Below, one piece after another: positions 25,015-33,286 of a DNA stretch of 64,000 nt. A program made the position numbers and the translations under genes. How positions within the stretch are numbered: the first letter of the stretch is position 1; each line of letters opens with the position of its first letter. Source of the DNA: Gracilibacillus salitolerans (GTDB lineage: Bacteria > Bacillota > Bacilli > Bacillales > Amphibacillaceae); contig NZ_CP045915.1 in assembly GCF_009650095.1 (NCBI RefSeq), forward strand, positions 1,116,001-1,180,000. Reading direction: 5' to 3'. Under the pieces are notes generated by a model. That model was given only the letters and a program-made list of their open reading frames with translations. It had not been told where the DNA came from and made no database searches.

Positions 25015-26553
25015 ATGGATGACCGTAATAGGAAGAAGGAAAAATTGGATTGGATGACGTTTATTGTAAGTGGAGGACTGCTTGTTCTATTCGTCATCGC
25101 TTCCATTTTTAATGAAGAATTAGTAGGGCAGTGGATTAGTGATTCATTCTCCTTTACAGCAAAGTATTTTGGTGCCTATTGGCAAGTGTTACTGCTCGTG
25201 ATGTTTGTCATTGGATTGATACTAGCTTTTAGCAAATATGGAAGCGTACGGCTTGGCAAAATGGACAAGCCGGAGAATAGCAATTTTCGTTGGATCGCCA
25301 TGATTTTGTGTACACTTTTAGCGAGTGGGGGAGTGTTTTGGGCTGCGGCTGGACCAATGTATCATTATTTGACCACGCCTCCGCTATTTACAGGCATCGA
25401 AGAAGGAACGATGACAGCCGCATTTCCTGCAATGGCACAAAGTTACCTACACTGGGGCTTCACAGCATGGGCTAGCCTGGGCACTTTAACTACGATTGTG
25501 CTAATGTATGCCCATTACCACAAAGGCTACCCACTTAAGCCACGGACCTTTTTATATCCAATGTTTGGTAAGAAAATATTTAAAAATAGCTTTATTGGCT
25601 CTTTAGCTGACATTGTCTCTATTGTAGCAACAGCTGCAGGAACAATAGGACCAATCGGTTTTTTAGGGCTTCAAGTCGGTTATGGATTGGAAGCAGTATG
25701 GGGTATTCCGAATACTTTTATCACACAGTCTTTGATCATTATCTTTTTAGCTGTGATTGCTTCGATTTCGGCGGCAACTGGTATTGAGCACGGTATCCAA
25801 TGGCTAAGCCGAGTAAATGTCAGTTTGGTCGTTGTTTTAATGTTTGCTATGTTACTTCTTGGACCAACCTTGTTTATTATCGACCTATTTATCGGTTCGG
25901 AAGCCTTTTATCTGCAAAACTTTTTGACGATGAGTTTATATCGGGTAGATCAGGCTTGGCTAGGGTCGTGGACGATTTTTTTCTGGGGTTGGTTTATCGG
26001 CTATGGTCCAATGATGGCTATGTTTATCAGCAGAATATCTCGAGGAAGAACAATAAGAGAATTGATTATTGCCGTTTCCATTATTGCTCCGATTGTCAGT
26101 AACTTTTGGTTCACTGTTGTTGGTGGTTCGGGTATTTTTTATGAAATGGAAAACCCAGGTTCCGTTTCAACCGCCCTAAATGAAAGTGGTATGCCGGCTA
26201 CTGTGATGGCAATTATGAACCAAATCCCATTGGGAACTGTACTGGCGATTGGATTTATCATTGTATCGGTTATTTTTGTCGCGACAACGGCCGATTCAAT
26301 GTCCTATACTGTCGCGGTGACTTTAAGTGGTACCGATGAGCCTAATCGTTTAATTCGTGTCTTTTGGGCACTGATGTTTGGAATTGTTGCTGTTTCCTTG
26401 CTAGCAATTGGCGAGGAAACGGTCGGTATGCTGCAAAACTTTATTGTTGTGACAGCAGCACCAGTATCATTACTCCTTCTCCCATCGCTTTGGGATGCAC
26501 CAAGAATAGCGAAGAAAATGGCAAAAGAACAAAATATAATTAATAGAAAATAA
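25015..26553 (+). CDS. BCCT-family transporter, atypical
   Basis: A 512-residue twelve-span secondary transporter of the betaine/choline/carnitine family. The cytoplasmic motif MFISRISRGRTIRELI after span 8 and the WAAAGPMYHYL region are diagnostic. Other parts differ from OpuD/BetP types: the usual WAWWxxWxPF motif reads WGWFIGYGPM, and the span-5 segment reads AAGTIGPIGFLGLQVGYG. It therefore belongs to a divergent subgroup whose substrate I cannot predict. There is no long C-terminal osmosensing tail. A strong terminator follows at 26559. Confidence 0.9.
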   Translation: MDDRNRKKEKLDWMTFIVSGGLLVLFVIASIFNEELVGQWISDSFSFTAKYFGAYWQVLLLVMFVIGLILAFSKYGSVRLGKMDKPENSNFRWIAMILCTLLASGGVFWAAAGPMYHYLTTPPLFTGIEEGTMTAAFPAMAQSYLHWGFTAWASLGTLTTIVLMYAHYHKGYPLKPRTFLYPMFGKKIFKNSFIGSLADIVSIVATAAGTIGPIGFLGLQVGYGLEAVWGIPNTFITQSLIIIFLAVIASISAATGIEHGIQWLSRVNVSLVVVLMFAMLLLGPTLFIIDLFIGSEAFYLQNFLTMSLYRVDQAWLGSWTIFFWGWFIGYGPMMAMFISRISRGRTIRELIIAVSIIAPIVSNFWFTVVGGSGIFYEMENPGSVSTALNESGMPATVMAIMNQIPLGTVLAIGFIIVSVIFVATTADSMSYTVAVTLSGTDEPNRLIRVFWALMFGIVAVSLLAIGEETVGMLQNFIVVTAAPVSLLLLPSLWDAPRIAKKMAKEQNIINRK

Positions 26554-26558
26554 TAAAT

Positions 26559-26590
26559 AGCTGTCTGTTTTTTTCCGGACAGCTTTTTAG
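26559..26590 (+). terminator. Terminator of the BCCT gene
   Basis: AGCTGTCTG pairs with CGGACAGCT (9 bp with one G-U pair) around an 8-base T-rich loop and is followed by five T residues, starting 5 bases after the stop codon. Confidence 0.85.
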
Positions 26591-26703
26591 AGAGCGGTAC
26601 ATTTAATGGTGAGGACGTAAGCAGGACATAAAGCAAATAAAGGTAAGCCAAAGCCAGATTATATTATAGATGTTGATGTAAAAATGTATACTATAAAAGC
26701 AGT

Positions 26704-26748
26704 AAAAAAACCATAGAGCTAGCATAAGCTTGCTACTATGGGTTTTTT
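26704..26748. terminator. Bidirectional terminator-like hairpin
   Basis: AAAAAACCATAG and CTATGGGTTTTTT form a 12-bp stem with U-runs on both strands. It lies just beyond the stop codon of the minus-strand gene remnant at 26769-26957 and was probably that gene's terminator. Confidence 0.7.
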
Positions 26749-26768
26749 ATGTAAGAGATTACTAGCTA

Positions 26769-26957
26769 TCAATCTTCCAGAACAGTTTGTTGTATTATAA
26801 TTTTGACCTTTTGGAATACTCTTAAACCATGGTTTGGACGTAATCCAAATGAAGCAATAATTTTCTGTGCATGAATGGATTTTCTAAATCATCATTAATG
26901 ACATAATTTCGTTTGAAACCTCTAACAACGCAAACAAAACCCTCTGCACCTGTAGTT
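26769..26957 (-). pseudogene. Frameshifted gene remnant, minus strand
   Basis: On the minus strand a coding-like segment reads GAEGFVCVVRGFKRNYVIND and then DLENPFMH, shifts frame, and continues HAQKIIASFGLRPNHGLRVF to a stop at 26769. The two parts join smoothly if one base is restored near 26873. I do not recognise the family. It has no start codon or upstream part. Confidence 0.5.
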
Positions 26958-27029
26958 TATGTTTGACACTACCCTCAAATCAGTTTGTCATTTCTTTTTT
27001 AGTTCATGAAACCCATAGAATTGAGGAGC

Positions 27030-27230
27030 GAGAACCAAAAGTAAACATAATTCTAACGGTTATTCCTACACTGTTTCTTACCAAATTCCTAAATCATTAG
27101 AGAAAAACGATGAATTACTCGTTATATTTCAGGATTATGGGAAGCAAATATCCTCCAATAAAGTTTCTCCCATTCATAATAATCATACAAAAGATCATAC
27201 TAAAGTTAGCAATTTTACGGGAGGAATGGT
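27030..27230 (+). pseudogene. Possible gene remnant upstream of the glutamate synthase domain gene
   Basis: An open frame without a start reads SYTVSYQIPKSLEKNDELLV then IFQDYGKQISSNKV, which looks like the last beta-sandwich strands of a secreted or anti-sigma-type protein (DUF4179/DUF5643 style). It runs into the start of the next gene. No further match is possible; confidence is low because only about 60 codons remain. Confidence 0.35.
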
Positions 27231-27232
27231 AT

Positions 27233-28843
27233 GTGAATATTGCCAATTTCATGACGATCATTGGATTTGTAGTTTGTTCGATTGTAATTCTTATACTCTT
27301 GTTTGGTGGATTCTATCTATTTAGTGTAGACAAAAGGCAAAAACAACATCCTATTCTTCGTAATTATCCGTTAATTGGGAGGACTAGATATTTCTTAGAG
27401 AATATCGGACCTGAGTTACGTCAATATTTATTTAATAATAACCGTGAGGGAGAGCCTTTTTCACGGAACGACTATCAACATATAGTGAAAAAGGCAAAAT
27501 ACAAACGTGATGTTTTTGGATTTGGATCACAACGCGACTTTGAAGAGCCTGGATATTATATTCGTAATTCTCTGTTCCCTAAATTAACGGAGGAATTAAA
27601 GATGAATCGTGAAACGAAAGTGACGACGGAGCGCTATCTGTTGCTTAATGAACCTTTATTTGCTCAAAGAAAAGAGCGATTGGATAAGGATGAATCCCCT
27701 GTTTATTTATTGGAAGATGATGAGGCAATTGTGATCGGAAAACAAACAAGGCACCCGTTTAAGGTTAAAGGGCAGGTTGGTATGTCTGCAATAAGTTACG
27801 GTTCTTTAGGTGAGAGAGCTATTACAGCACTATCAGAAGGATTAGGAATTGCGAAAGGAACTTGGATGAACACCGGTGAAGGTGGGGTATCTGCATACCA
27901 TCTCAAGGGTGGTGTAGATATTATTATGCAAATCGGCCCCGGCTTATTTGGGGTAAGAGATATGGATGGAAACTTTAGTTGGGATGCATTATTAGAAAAA
28001 AGCAACATCCCAGAAGTGAAAGCGTTCGAGATTAAATTAGCGCAAGGTGCAAAAACACGAGGTGGCCATATTGACGCAGAGAAAGTGACAGAAGAAATCG
28101 CCAAAATAAGAATGGTAGAGCCCTTTAAGTCGATTGACAGTCCCAATCGTTTTCGTGAATTCAGTGACTTACCTTCTTTATTTGAATTTATAGAAAAAGT
28201 TCGTGAACATTCTGGAAAACCTATAGGCATAAAGGTTGTTATTGGAAGTAGTCAGGAGGCTGATGAACTTGCTAAAGCGATAAAGGAAACGGGTATTGGG
28301 CCAGATTTCATTACAGTAGATGGTGGCGAAGGGGGAACAGGTGCATCCTACCAAGAATTAGCGGATAGTGTGGGGTTGCCGATTCGATCGGCTTTACCGT
28401 TAGTCGACAATGCCCTTCGGAAATACGGTGTGCGAGACAACTTGAAAATTATCGCATCAGGGAAGATGTTTTCACCCGACCGGATCGCCATTGCACTAGC
28501 TATGGGTGCAGATCTTGTCAATATCGCTAGAGCTTTTATGATAACAGTTGGTTGTATCCAAGCACTGCAATGTCAATCCAATTCATGTCCGGTCGGCGTC
28601 GCAACGACAGATCCTGATCTGCAAAAAGGACTCGTAATAGAAGAAAAAAAATGGCGTACTGCAAATTACTTAATTACCATGCGCAAAGGTTTATTCCGGC
28701 TAGCAGCTGCAGCAGGCATAGATTCACCGACCAAATTTACAAGAGAACACATAATTTATCTAGACGATAAGGGCAGGACATGGTCATTAGACGACATCTA
28801 TCAAGCAATGGTACAGCGGAAAGGTATTAATGATATTTCTTAA
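27233..28843 (+). CDS. FMN-binding glutamate synthase domain protein (YerD-like)
   Basis: A 536-residue membrane-anchored protein with an N-terminal transmembrane helix (about residues 7-30) and a complete glutamate-synthase (GltB) FMN domain. Key segments are SAISYGSLGERAITALSEGL, TGEGGVSAYH, KLAQGAKTRGGHI, TVDGGEGGTGASY, SGKMFSPDRIAIALAMGADL and the cysteines in CQSNSCPVGVAT. It lacks the glutaminase domain of true GltB. B. subtilis YerD is the obvious counterpart; its reaction is not well established. GTG 27233 with GGGAGGA 7 bases upstream is preferred over the in-frame ATG at 27110. The broken acetolactate-synthase-like gene follows after 18 bases. Confidence 0.9.
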   Translation: MNIANFMTIIGFVVCSIVILILLFGGFYLFSVDKRQKQHPILRNYPLIGRTRYFLENIGPELRQYLFNNNREGEPFSRNDYQHIVKKAKYKRDVFGFGSQRDFEEPGYYIRNSLFPKLTEELKMNRETKVTTERYLLLNEPLFAQRKERLDKDESPVYLLEDDEAIVIGKQTRHPFKVKGQVGMSAISYGSLGERAITALSEGLGIAKGTWMNTGEGGVSAYHLKGGVDIIMQIGPGLFGVRDMDGNFSWDALLEKSNIPEVKAFEIKLAQGAKTRGGHIDAEKVTEEIAKIRMVEPFKSIDSPNRFREFSDLPSLFEFIEKVREHSGKPIGIKVVIGSSQEADELAKAIKETGIGPDFITVDGGEGGTGASYQELADSVGLPIRSALPLVDNALRKYGVRDNLKIIASGKMFSPDRIAIALAMGADLVNIARAFMITVGCIQALQCQSNSCPVGVATTDPDLQKGLVIEEKKWRTANYLITMRKGLFRLAAAAGIDSPTKFTREHIIYLDDKGRTWSLDDIYQAMVQRKGINDIS

Positions 28844-28861
28844 AGGAAGAAGGTGCAATAA

Positions 28862-29390
28862 ATGAAAGTAGCGGAACTATTGATCAAATGTTTAGAACAT
28901 GAAGGAGTCGAATATATTTTTGGTGTACCAGGTGAAGAAAATATTGATGTAATGGATGCCCTTCATGACTCAACGATTCAATTTGTTGTAACACGTCATG
29001 AAACGAGTGCAGCTTTTATGGCAGGAACATATGGCAAACTAACAGGGAAACCGGGTGTCTGTTTAGCAACACTTGGACCAGGCGCAACCAATTTATTAAC
29101 TGGTGTTGCCAATGCCAACATGGATTTATGTCCGATAGTGGCTATTACAGGGCAAGCTGGACTTGGTCGTCAGCATAAGGTTTCACATCAATATTACGAT
29201 ATGGTATCTGTTTATGATGAAGTAACCAAATGGAATACACAGATAAAGACGCCTGACGTTGTGTTTAGAGGGGAACTGGCAACATCCATTCCCGCAACAT
29301 CTTCAGGAAGTTCAATATGAGTTGCTCCAGTCTTTTCCTCCGTAGCAACTTTAAAGGCTTTCCGTACCACTTCAGGTGATGGTGGCGGTG
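28862..29390 (+). pseudogene. Broken acetolactate synthase-like gene with an internal inversion
   Basis: The first ~134 codons encode the N-terminal part of a thiamine-diphosphate enzyme of the acetolactate synthase type: YIFGVPGEENIDVMDAL, the TPP Glu in VTRHETSAAFMAGTYG, ATLGPGATNLLTGVANA and MVSVYDEVTKWNTQIKTPD. At about 29265 the forward reading loses similarity, but the minus strand of the next ~115 bases reads SPEVVRKAFKVATEEKTGAT then HIELPEDVAGMDV, exactly the continuation expected of the same protein. So a small segment is inverted in place, and the remaining ~400 codons are deleted. The gene is dead. It marks the left boundary of the polysaccharide locus. Confidence 0.88.
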
Positions 29391-29423
29391 GGAACAATAG
29401 GGGATGACTCCTCACATGTTTCT

Positions 29424-29575
29424 AACCTCCACACTTATTTGAAAGCGCATCCAACAAACTGCTATTACTTATCCCAACATACAGACATTTAATATTTTCT
29501 TTAAATCGATTATAAATGTTGTAAGACAGTAATTATATTCTTATAAATTGGAGGGATATCAAAGTGAAAATTATG
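29424..29575. repeat. Regulatory direct repeat, copy 1 (decayed AraC start and promoter region)
   Basis: This ~150-bp segment matches 37650-37800: shared landmarks are AACCTCC, AGCGCATCCAACAAA, CTATTACTTA, CCCAACATA, AAATGTTGTAA and TTGGAGGGATATCAA. In the second copy it is the divergent region between the AraC gene and the exported GH43-like gene. Here the minus-strand ribosome binding site GGAGGT is kept but the adjacent start is followed at once by a TGA, so an AraC-like gene has been lost. Confidence 0.8.
29440..29453. promoter_or_regulatory. Candidate cre site (CcpA operator)
   Basis: TGAAAGCGCATCCA fits the catabolite-responsive element pattern TGNAANCGNWWNCA at every defined position. 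It lies in the duplicated regulatory segment at the left end of the polysaccharide locus. Confidence 0.55.
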
Positions 29576-29866
29576 ATTTTGAACTTTTTCACAAATGCGA
29601 AAATACAGACGTTTGGATAGCTCGAAGGTAACAAAGTGAAAAAAGGTATTCACTATTGTTTGAATTTTGCACATTGTGATTGTCATAGAAATACCAATGA
29701 ATCATGATAATCATGCCCAGATCAAGAAGTAGGAAAAAGAGGAATCCAACAATTTGAAAAAAAGCATGATTGATTCAAGTCCTGAACTAGAAATAATCTG
29801 ATTAATTATGTTTTTAAATTTTAGTTTTGATTTCTGTTTTTAATCTAAAAGAAAAGAGGTCTATTC
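29576..29866. other. AT-rich leader before the DUF624 gene
   Basis: No gene is visible in these 290 bases. Given the duplicated promoter segment immediately before it, this may be what remains of a gene once driven from that promoter, or simply a leader for the DUF624 operon. Confidence 0.4.
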
Positions 29867-30493
29867 ATGTTTACGAATTATATGTCGGGTTTTTATCGAC
29901 TGAGTGAATGGATCATGCGAATGGCCATTTTAAATCTATTATGGCTGCTATTTACATTGATCGGCGGAGTAATTTTTGGCTTCGGACCATCGACTGCAGC
30001 GATGTTTGCTATTGTGCGGAAGTGGATACAAAGACAAGAAGATGTACCTCTTTTTAAAACGTTCTGGAATTTATTCAAAGAAGAATTTGTAAGGGCTAAT
30101 ATTTTATCTTTTATTCTCATAGCTGTTGGCTATATTTTGTTTATAGATTTAAGATTTTTCCTTATGCAAGATGGATTTATTTTTCGTATTTTAAGTTTTG
30201 TGATGATAATCCTCAGCTTTATTTACGTTATTACGGCATTATATATCTTTCCAGTATTTGTTCATTACAACTTAAAGCTGGTTCAATATTTACGCAATGC
30301 TTTTTTGATAGCGATTGCAACACCATTTTTAACTATTCTTATGATAATGTCCCTCGTATTAATATATCTTCTGTTGGTTTATATTCCGGGGCTGATTCCT
30401 TTCTTCGGAGGTAGTTGTTTTAGTTTCTGTTTGATGTGGATAGCTTATCTGTCAATCAGCAAAGTCGAAGCAGCGAATGAGACAGTTAATTAA
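29867..30493 (+). CDS. DUF624 (YesL-like) membrane protein
   Basis: A 208-residue protein with five or six membrane spans and the DUF624 N-terminus (LSEWIMRMAILNLLWLLFTL, then GPSTAAMFAIVRKW). YesL-like proteins accompany carbohydrate ABC importers of the YesM/YesN/LplB type in Bacilli and Paenibacilli and have no established activity. It is the first intact gene of the polysaccharide locus and lies 80 bases before the glycosidase gene. Confidence 0.88.
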   Translation: MFTNYMSGFYRLSEWIMRMAILNLLWLLFTLIGGVIFGFGPSTAAMFAIVRKWIQRQEDVPLFKTFWNLFKEEFVRANILSFILIAVGYILFIDLRFFLMQDGFIFRILSFVMIILSFIYVITALYIFPVFVHYNLKLVQYLRNAFLIAIATPFLTILMIMSLVLIYLLLVYIPGLIPFFGGSCFSFCLMWIAYLSISKVEAANETVN

Positions 30494-30572
30494 GGAGGGG
30501 ATGTTATAGATAACTGCAAAAACTAATTTTAAGAAATTTTTTTAATTCTCAAAAACAAGGGGGAAATAAGTT

Positions 30573-31592
30573 ATGAATACTAAAGTAAAAGGAGCAATCT
30601 ATCTACCTGCACAAGCCTACAATGCATATCAAATGTGGAGAGATTATCGGGCAGATGAGATTGTCCGAGATCTCGAATTTGCGAAGCAGTTAAATTTAAA
30701 TGCTTTAAGAGTGTGGCTTAGCTATGAATACTGGTTGGAAGAACCTGAGAAGACGAAAGAAGTGTTCGATCATTTTCTTGAAGAATCTGAAAAGAAAGGG
30801 ATTCGGATTTTACCTTCTTTGTTTGAAAAGGTAGGGATAGAACCAACACTTGAAGCAAGAGAAGATAAAAGTCCAATGACAGCTGCTTGTGTTTATTCCC
30901 CATCCATGGATATAATCAGTGACTCAAATAGATGGAATGAACCAGCAGCATTTGTTAAATGGTTTATGCAGCATTATCGTGATGATAATCGATTACTAGC
31001 TGTAGAAGTAATGAACGAGCCTTATGGAGTTGACCGTCTTCAATTTGCACGAGAAATGTTAATATGTGCAAAAGAAAGGAAGGGGAACCTGCCATTAACG
31101 ATTGGTTGTATTGATTTTGAACATAACATGTATTTCCTTGATATTGGTATCGATATTCTGCAAAATCATGCTAATTTTCCAAATTCGATAGAATACATCG
31201 AGAATCGATTAGCTCAGTTTGAAGAGTTTGGGAAAATCCTTAATAAACCTGTATGGTTAACGGAATGGCAACGTATTCGTCCAACTTCAAATGGATGGGG
31301 ACACAATCCATTGGGAAACGGAGAATGGCAACCGGATTATGAAGCATATGCAAAAGTGTTAGAAAATCATCCACAATTAGGTACATTTTTTTGGTCGCTA
31401 ATGGTGAAACCAGCATATCTGCCACCGCAGCGTAAGAAGGGAACATTGAATGGTGTGTTCCATGAGGATGGAGCCGTTTGGAGCCTGGATGATGCGCGCG
31501 CTATTGCAAACGATCCTAACTTTGAAGCGGAAGAACGAAGAGAATGGCCGGAATGGGCTAAAGAGATACCGGAGAACGTTTTCGTAAAGTGA
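30573..31592 (+). CDS. Clan GH-A (GH5-like) glycoside hydrolase, cytoplasmic
   Basis: A 339-residue TIM-barrel glycosidase of clan GH-A. The acid/base Glu149 lies in VEVMNEPYG and the nucleophile is probably Glu231 in VWLTEWQ, at the ends of strands 4 and 7; NALRVWLSYEYWLEEPE near residues 43-58 is the strand-2 region. No signal peptide is present, so it works in the cytoplasm on imported oligosaccharides. Exact GH family (5 or a related one) and specificity are uncertain. It precedes the ABC importer genes, 44 bases before the binding-protein start. Confidence 0.8.
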   Translation: MNTKVKGAIYLPAQAYNAYQMWRDYRADEIVRDLEFAKQLNLNALRVWLSYEYWLEEPEKTKEVFDHFLEESEKKGIRILPSLFEKVGIEPTLEAREDKSPMTAACVYSPSMDIISDSNRWNEPAAFVKWFMQHYRDDNRLLAVEVMNEPYGVDRLQFAREMLICAKERKGNLPLTIGCIDFEHNMYFLDIGIDILQNHANFPNSIEYIENRLAQFEEFGKILNKPVWLTEWQRIRPTSNGWGHNPLGNGEWQPDYEAYAKVLENHPQLGTFFWSLMVKPAYLPPQRKKGTLNGVFHEDGAVWSLDDARAIANDPNFEAEERREWPEWAKEIPENVFVK

Positions 31593-31636
31593 AGTATGTA
31601 TGCGATTACACAAGGGGATATGGAGGAGGTAGTAAA

Positions 31637-33211
31637 ATGAGAAAATTAATAATACTAGTTTTGTCTCTAGTATTTATTGGCCTGGTAGTTAGTGGATGTT
31701 CAAATTCAAAGGATGCTAGTAAAGACTATGTGAGTGAAGGACCGTCAGACAATTTTAATGAAGAAGGCTTTCCAATTGTAGAAGAGCAAATTACTTTGAA
31801 ATTTTTTGCTAGAAAATCACCTCCAAATGGACCGTACAATGAGATGAAAATGTTCAATGAATACGAACAAATGACTAATATAGACATTGATTGGGATGAT
31901 GTTCCACAGGACGGCTTCCAGGAAAGAAAAAGCCTAGAGTTTTCATCTGGAGAACTGCCAGATGCTTTTTATAAATCCAGTATTACACCATTGGAAGCTG
32001 TAGAATATGGATCATCTGGCGTACTTATTCCACTTGAAGGTTTACTTGAGGAGTATGCACCAAATTTAACCGCTTTGTATAACGAATATCCTGAAATTAA
32101 ATCATCGATTACAGCTCCAGATGGACATATCTATGCTTTACCTGCAATTCTTACTTTAAATGCTGCTAGAACAGATAAAATTTGGATTAATAAAACATGG
32201 TTAAATAATTTGGAATTGGAAGCACCGACAACTCCAGATGAACTTGTAAGTGTTCTCGAAGCATTTAGAGACAATGACCCTAATGGAAATGGGGAAAAAG
32301 ATGAAATTCCAATGACATTCCGAAACTTTGGACAGTTATTGAACTCCATGATTGGATCATGGGGAATGATCGATCAAATGGGGAATCATCTAATGATTGA
32401 AGATGGAAAAGTACAATTTTGGATGACAGATAACCGTTTTAAAGAATATTTACAATTCTTGCATAAATTGTATGATGAAAATTTAATGGACAGAGGAGTA
32501 TTCACGCAAGAAGAATCTAACTTTGTTGGTAATATGGCTTCTGGTAATGTCGGAATCTTTTGGAACCAGACTACTGATGCATTTAATAAAGTAAAAGACG
32601 ACTATACAGGCATCTCTCCTATAATTGGACCGGATGGAGATCAACTATATTCAGCTGGACCAATTGCTCGGGACTTTGGTACATTCGCCATTACATCGAA
32701 AAATGAACATCCACAAGCAACAATGAGATGGATTGATCACTTCTTTAGTGAGGAAGGCTCTATTTTCTTCCGATATGGTATTGAAGGAGATACGTTTCAT
32801 TACGATGAAGAAGGTTTACCTGAATATACCGATGAAGTTTTAAATTCGGACCAAGGTTTAGGACCGACGATCGGCCAATTCACCCCTTGGCCAGGTGGTG
32901 GATCACCACAATTTGTAACAGAGAAAAATGCTTCAGCAATCAATCCGCCTGAAGCTCAAGAAGCCCAAGAAATGCTTGATCCATTTTTGCCAGACCCTAT
33001 TTACGGTACACCAATCTTTGACGAAGATACGACAAAAGAAGTTGACCAAATACGTCAAGATATGGATCAATACTTCGAAGAATCCGCTTCTAAATTCATC
33101 ACCGGTGATTTGAGCTTTGATAAGTGGGATGATTATGTATCCACAATCGAAGGAATGGGACTAGATCGTTTAACAGAAATTTATCAAGAAGCATATGACC
33201 GTACGAATTAG
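31637..33211 (+). CDS. Extracellular solute-binding lipoprotein, carbohydrate ABC importer (LplA-like)
   Basis: A large family-1 solute-binding protein, 524 residues, for oligosaccharide uptake. The signal peptide ends in the lipobox VVSGC. The mature protein begins with an EEQITLKFFARKSPP strand and has the PDAFYKSSI and NGEKDEIPMTFRNFG segments of LplA/YtcQ-type receptors, where NPNGNGEKDEIP-like loops bind calcium. ATG 31637 is chosen over the in-frame ATG 31589 because GGAGGTAGTAAA precedes it and the signal peptide starts there. It is separated from the permeases by a 12-bp stem-loop. No ATPase gene is present, so a shared MsmX-type ATPase must power the system. Confidence 0.92.
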   Translation: MRKLIILVLSLVFIGLVVSGCSNSKDASKDYVSEGPSDNFNEEGFPIVEEQITLKFFARKSPPNGPYNEMKMFNEYEQMTNIDIDWDDVPQDGFQERKSLEFSSGELPDAFYKSSITPLEAVEYGSSGVLIPLEGLLEEYAPNLTALYNEYPEIKSSITAPDGHIYALPAILTLNAARTDKIWINKTWLNNLELEAPTTPDELVSVLEAFRDNDPNGNGEKDEIPMTFRNFGQLLNSMIGSWGMIDQMGNHLMIEDGKVQFWMTDNRFKEYLQFLHKLYDENLMDRGVFTQEESNFVGNMASGNVGIFWNQTTDAFNKVKDDYTGISPIIGPDGDQLYSAGPIARDFGTFAITSKNEHPQATMRWIDHFFSEEGSIFFRYGIEGDTFHYDEEGLPEYTDEVLNSDQGLGPTIGQFTPWPGGGSPQFVTEKNASAINPPEAQEAQEMLDPFLPDPIYGTPIFDEDTTKEVDQIRQDMDQYFEESASKFITGDLSFDKWDDYVSTIEGMGLDRLTEIYQEAYDRTN

Positions 33212-33224
33212 TAAATTACACAAG

Positions 33225-33257
33225 TCACTAGGTACAGAGTTTCTTTGTACCTAGTGA
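33225..33257 (+). promoter_or_regulatory. Stem-loop after the binding-protein gene
   Basis: TCACTAGGTACA pairs perfectly with TGTACCTAGTGA (12 bp, 9-base loop) and is followed by TTTT. It lies between the binding-protein and permease genes and probably acts as a partial terminator or 3'-end stabiliser so that the receptor is made in excess. Confidence 0.7.
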
Positions 33258-33286
33258 TTTTAGAAATTTAAGGGAGGTAAGCAGAA

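Noticed and set aside
29212-29415. Minus-strand open frame with clear enzyme-like sequence
   Set aside because: It is not a gene of its own; it is the inverted middle of the broken acetolactate-synthase-like gene.
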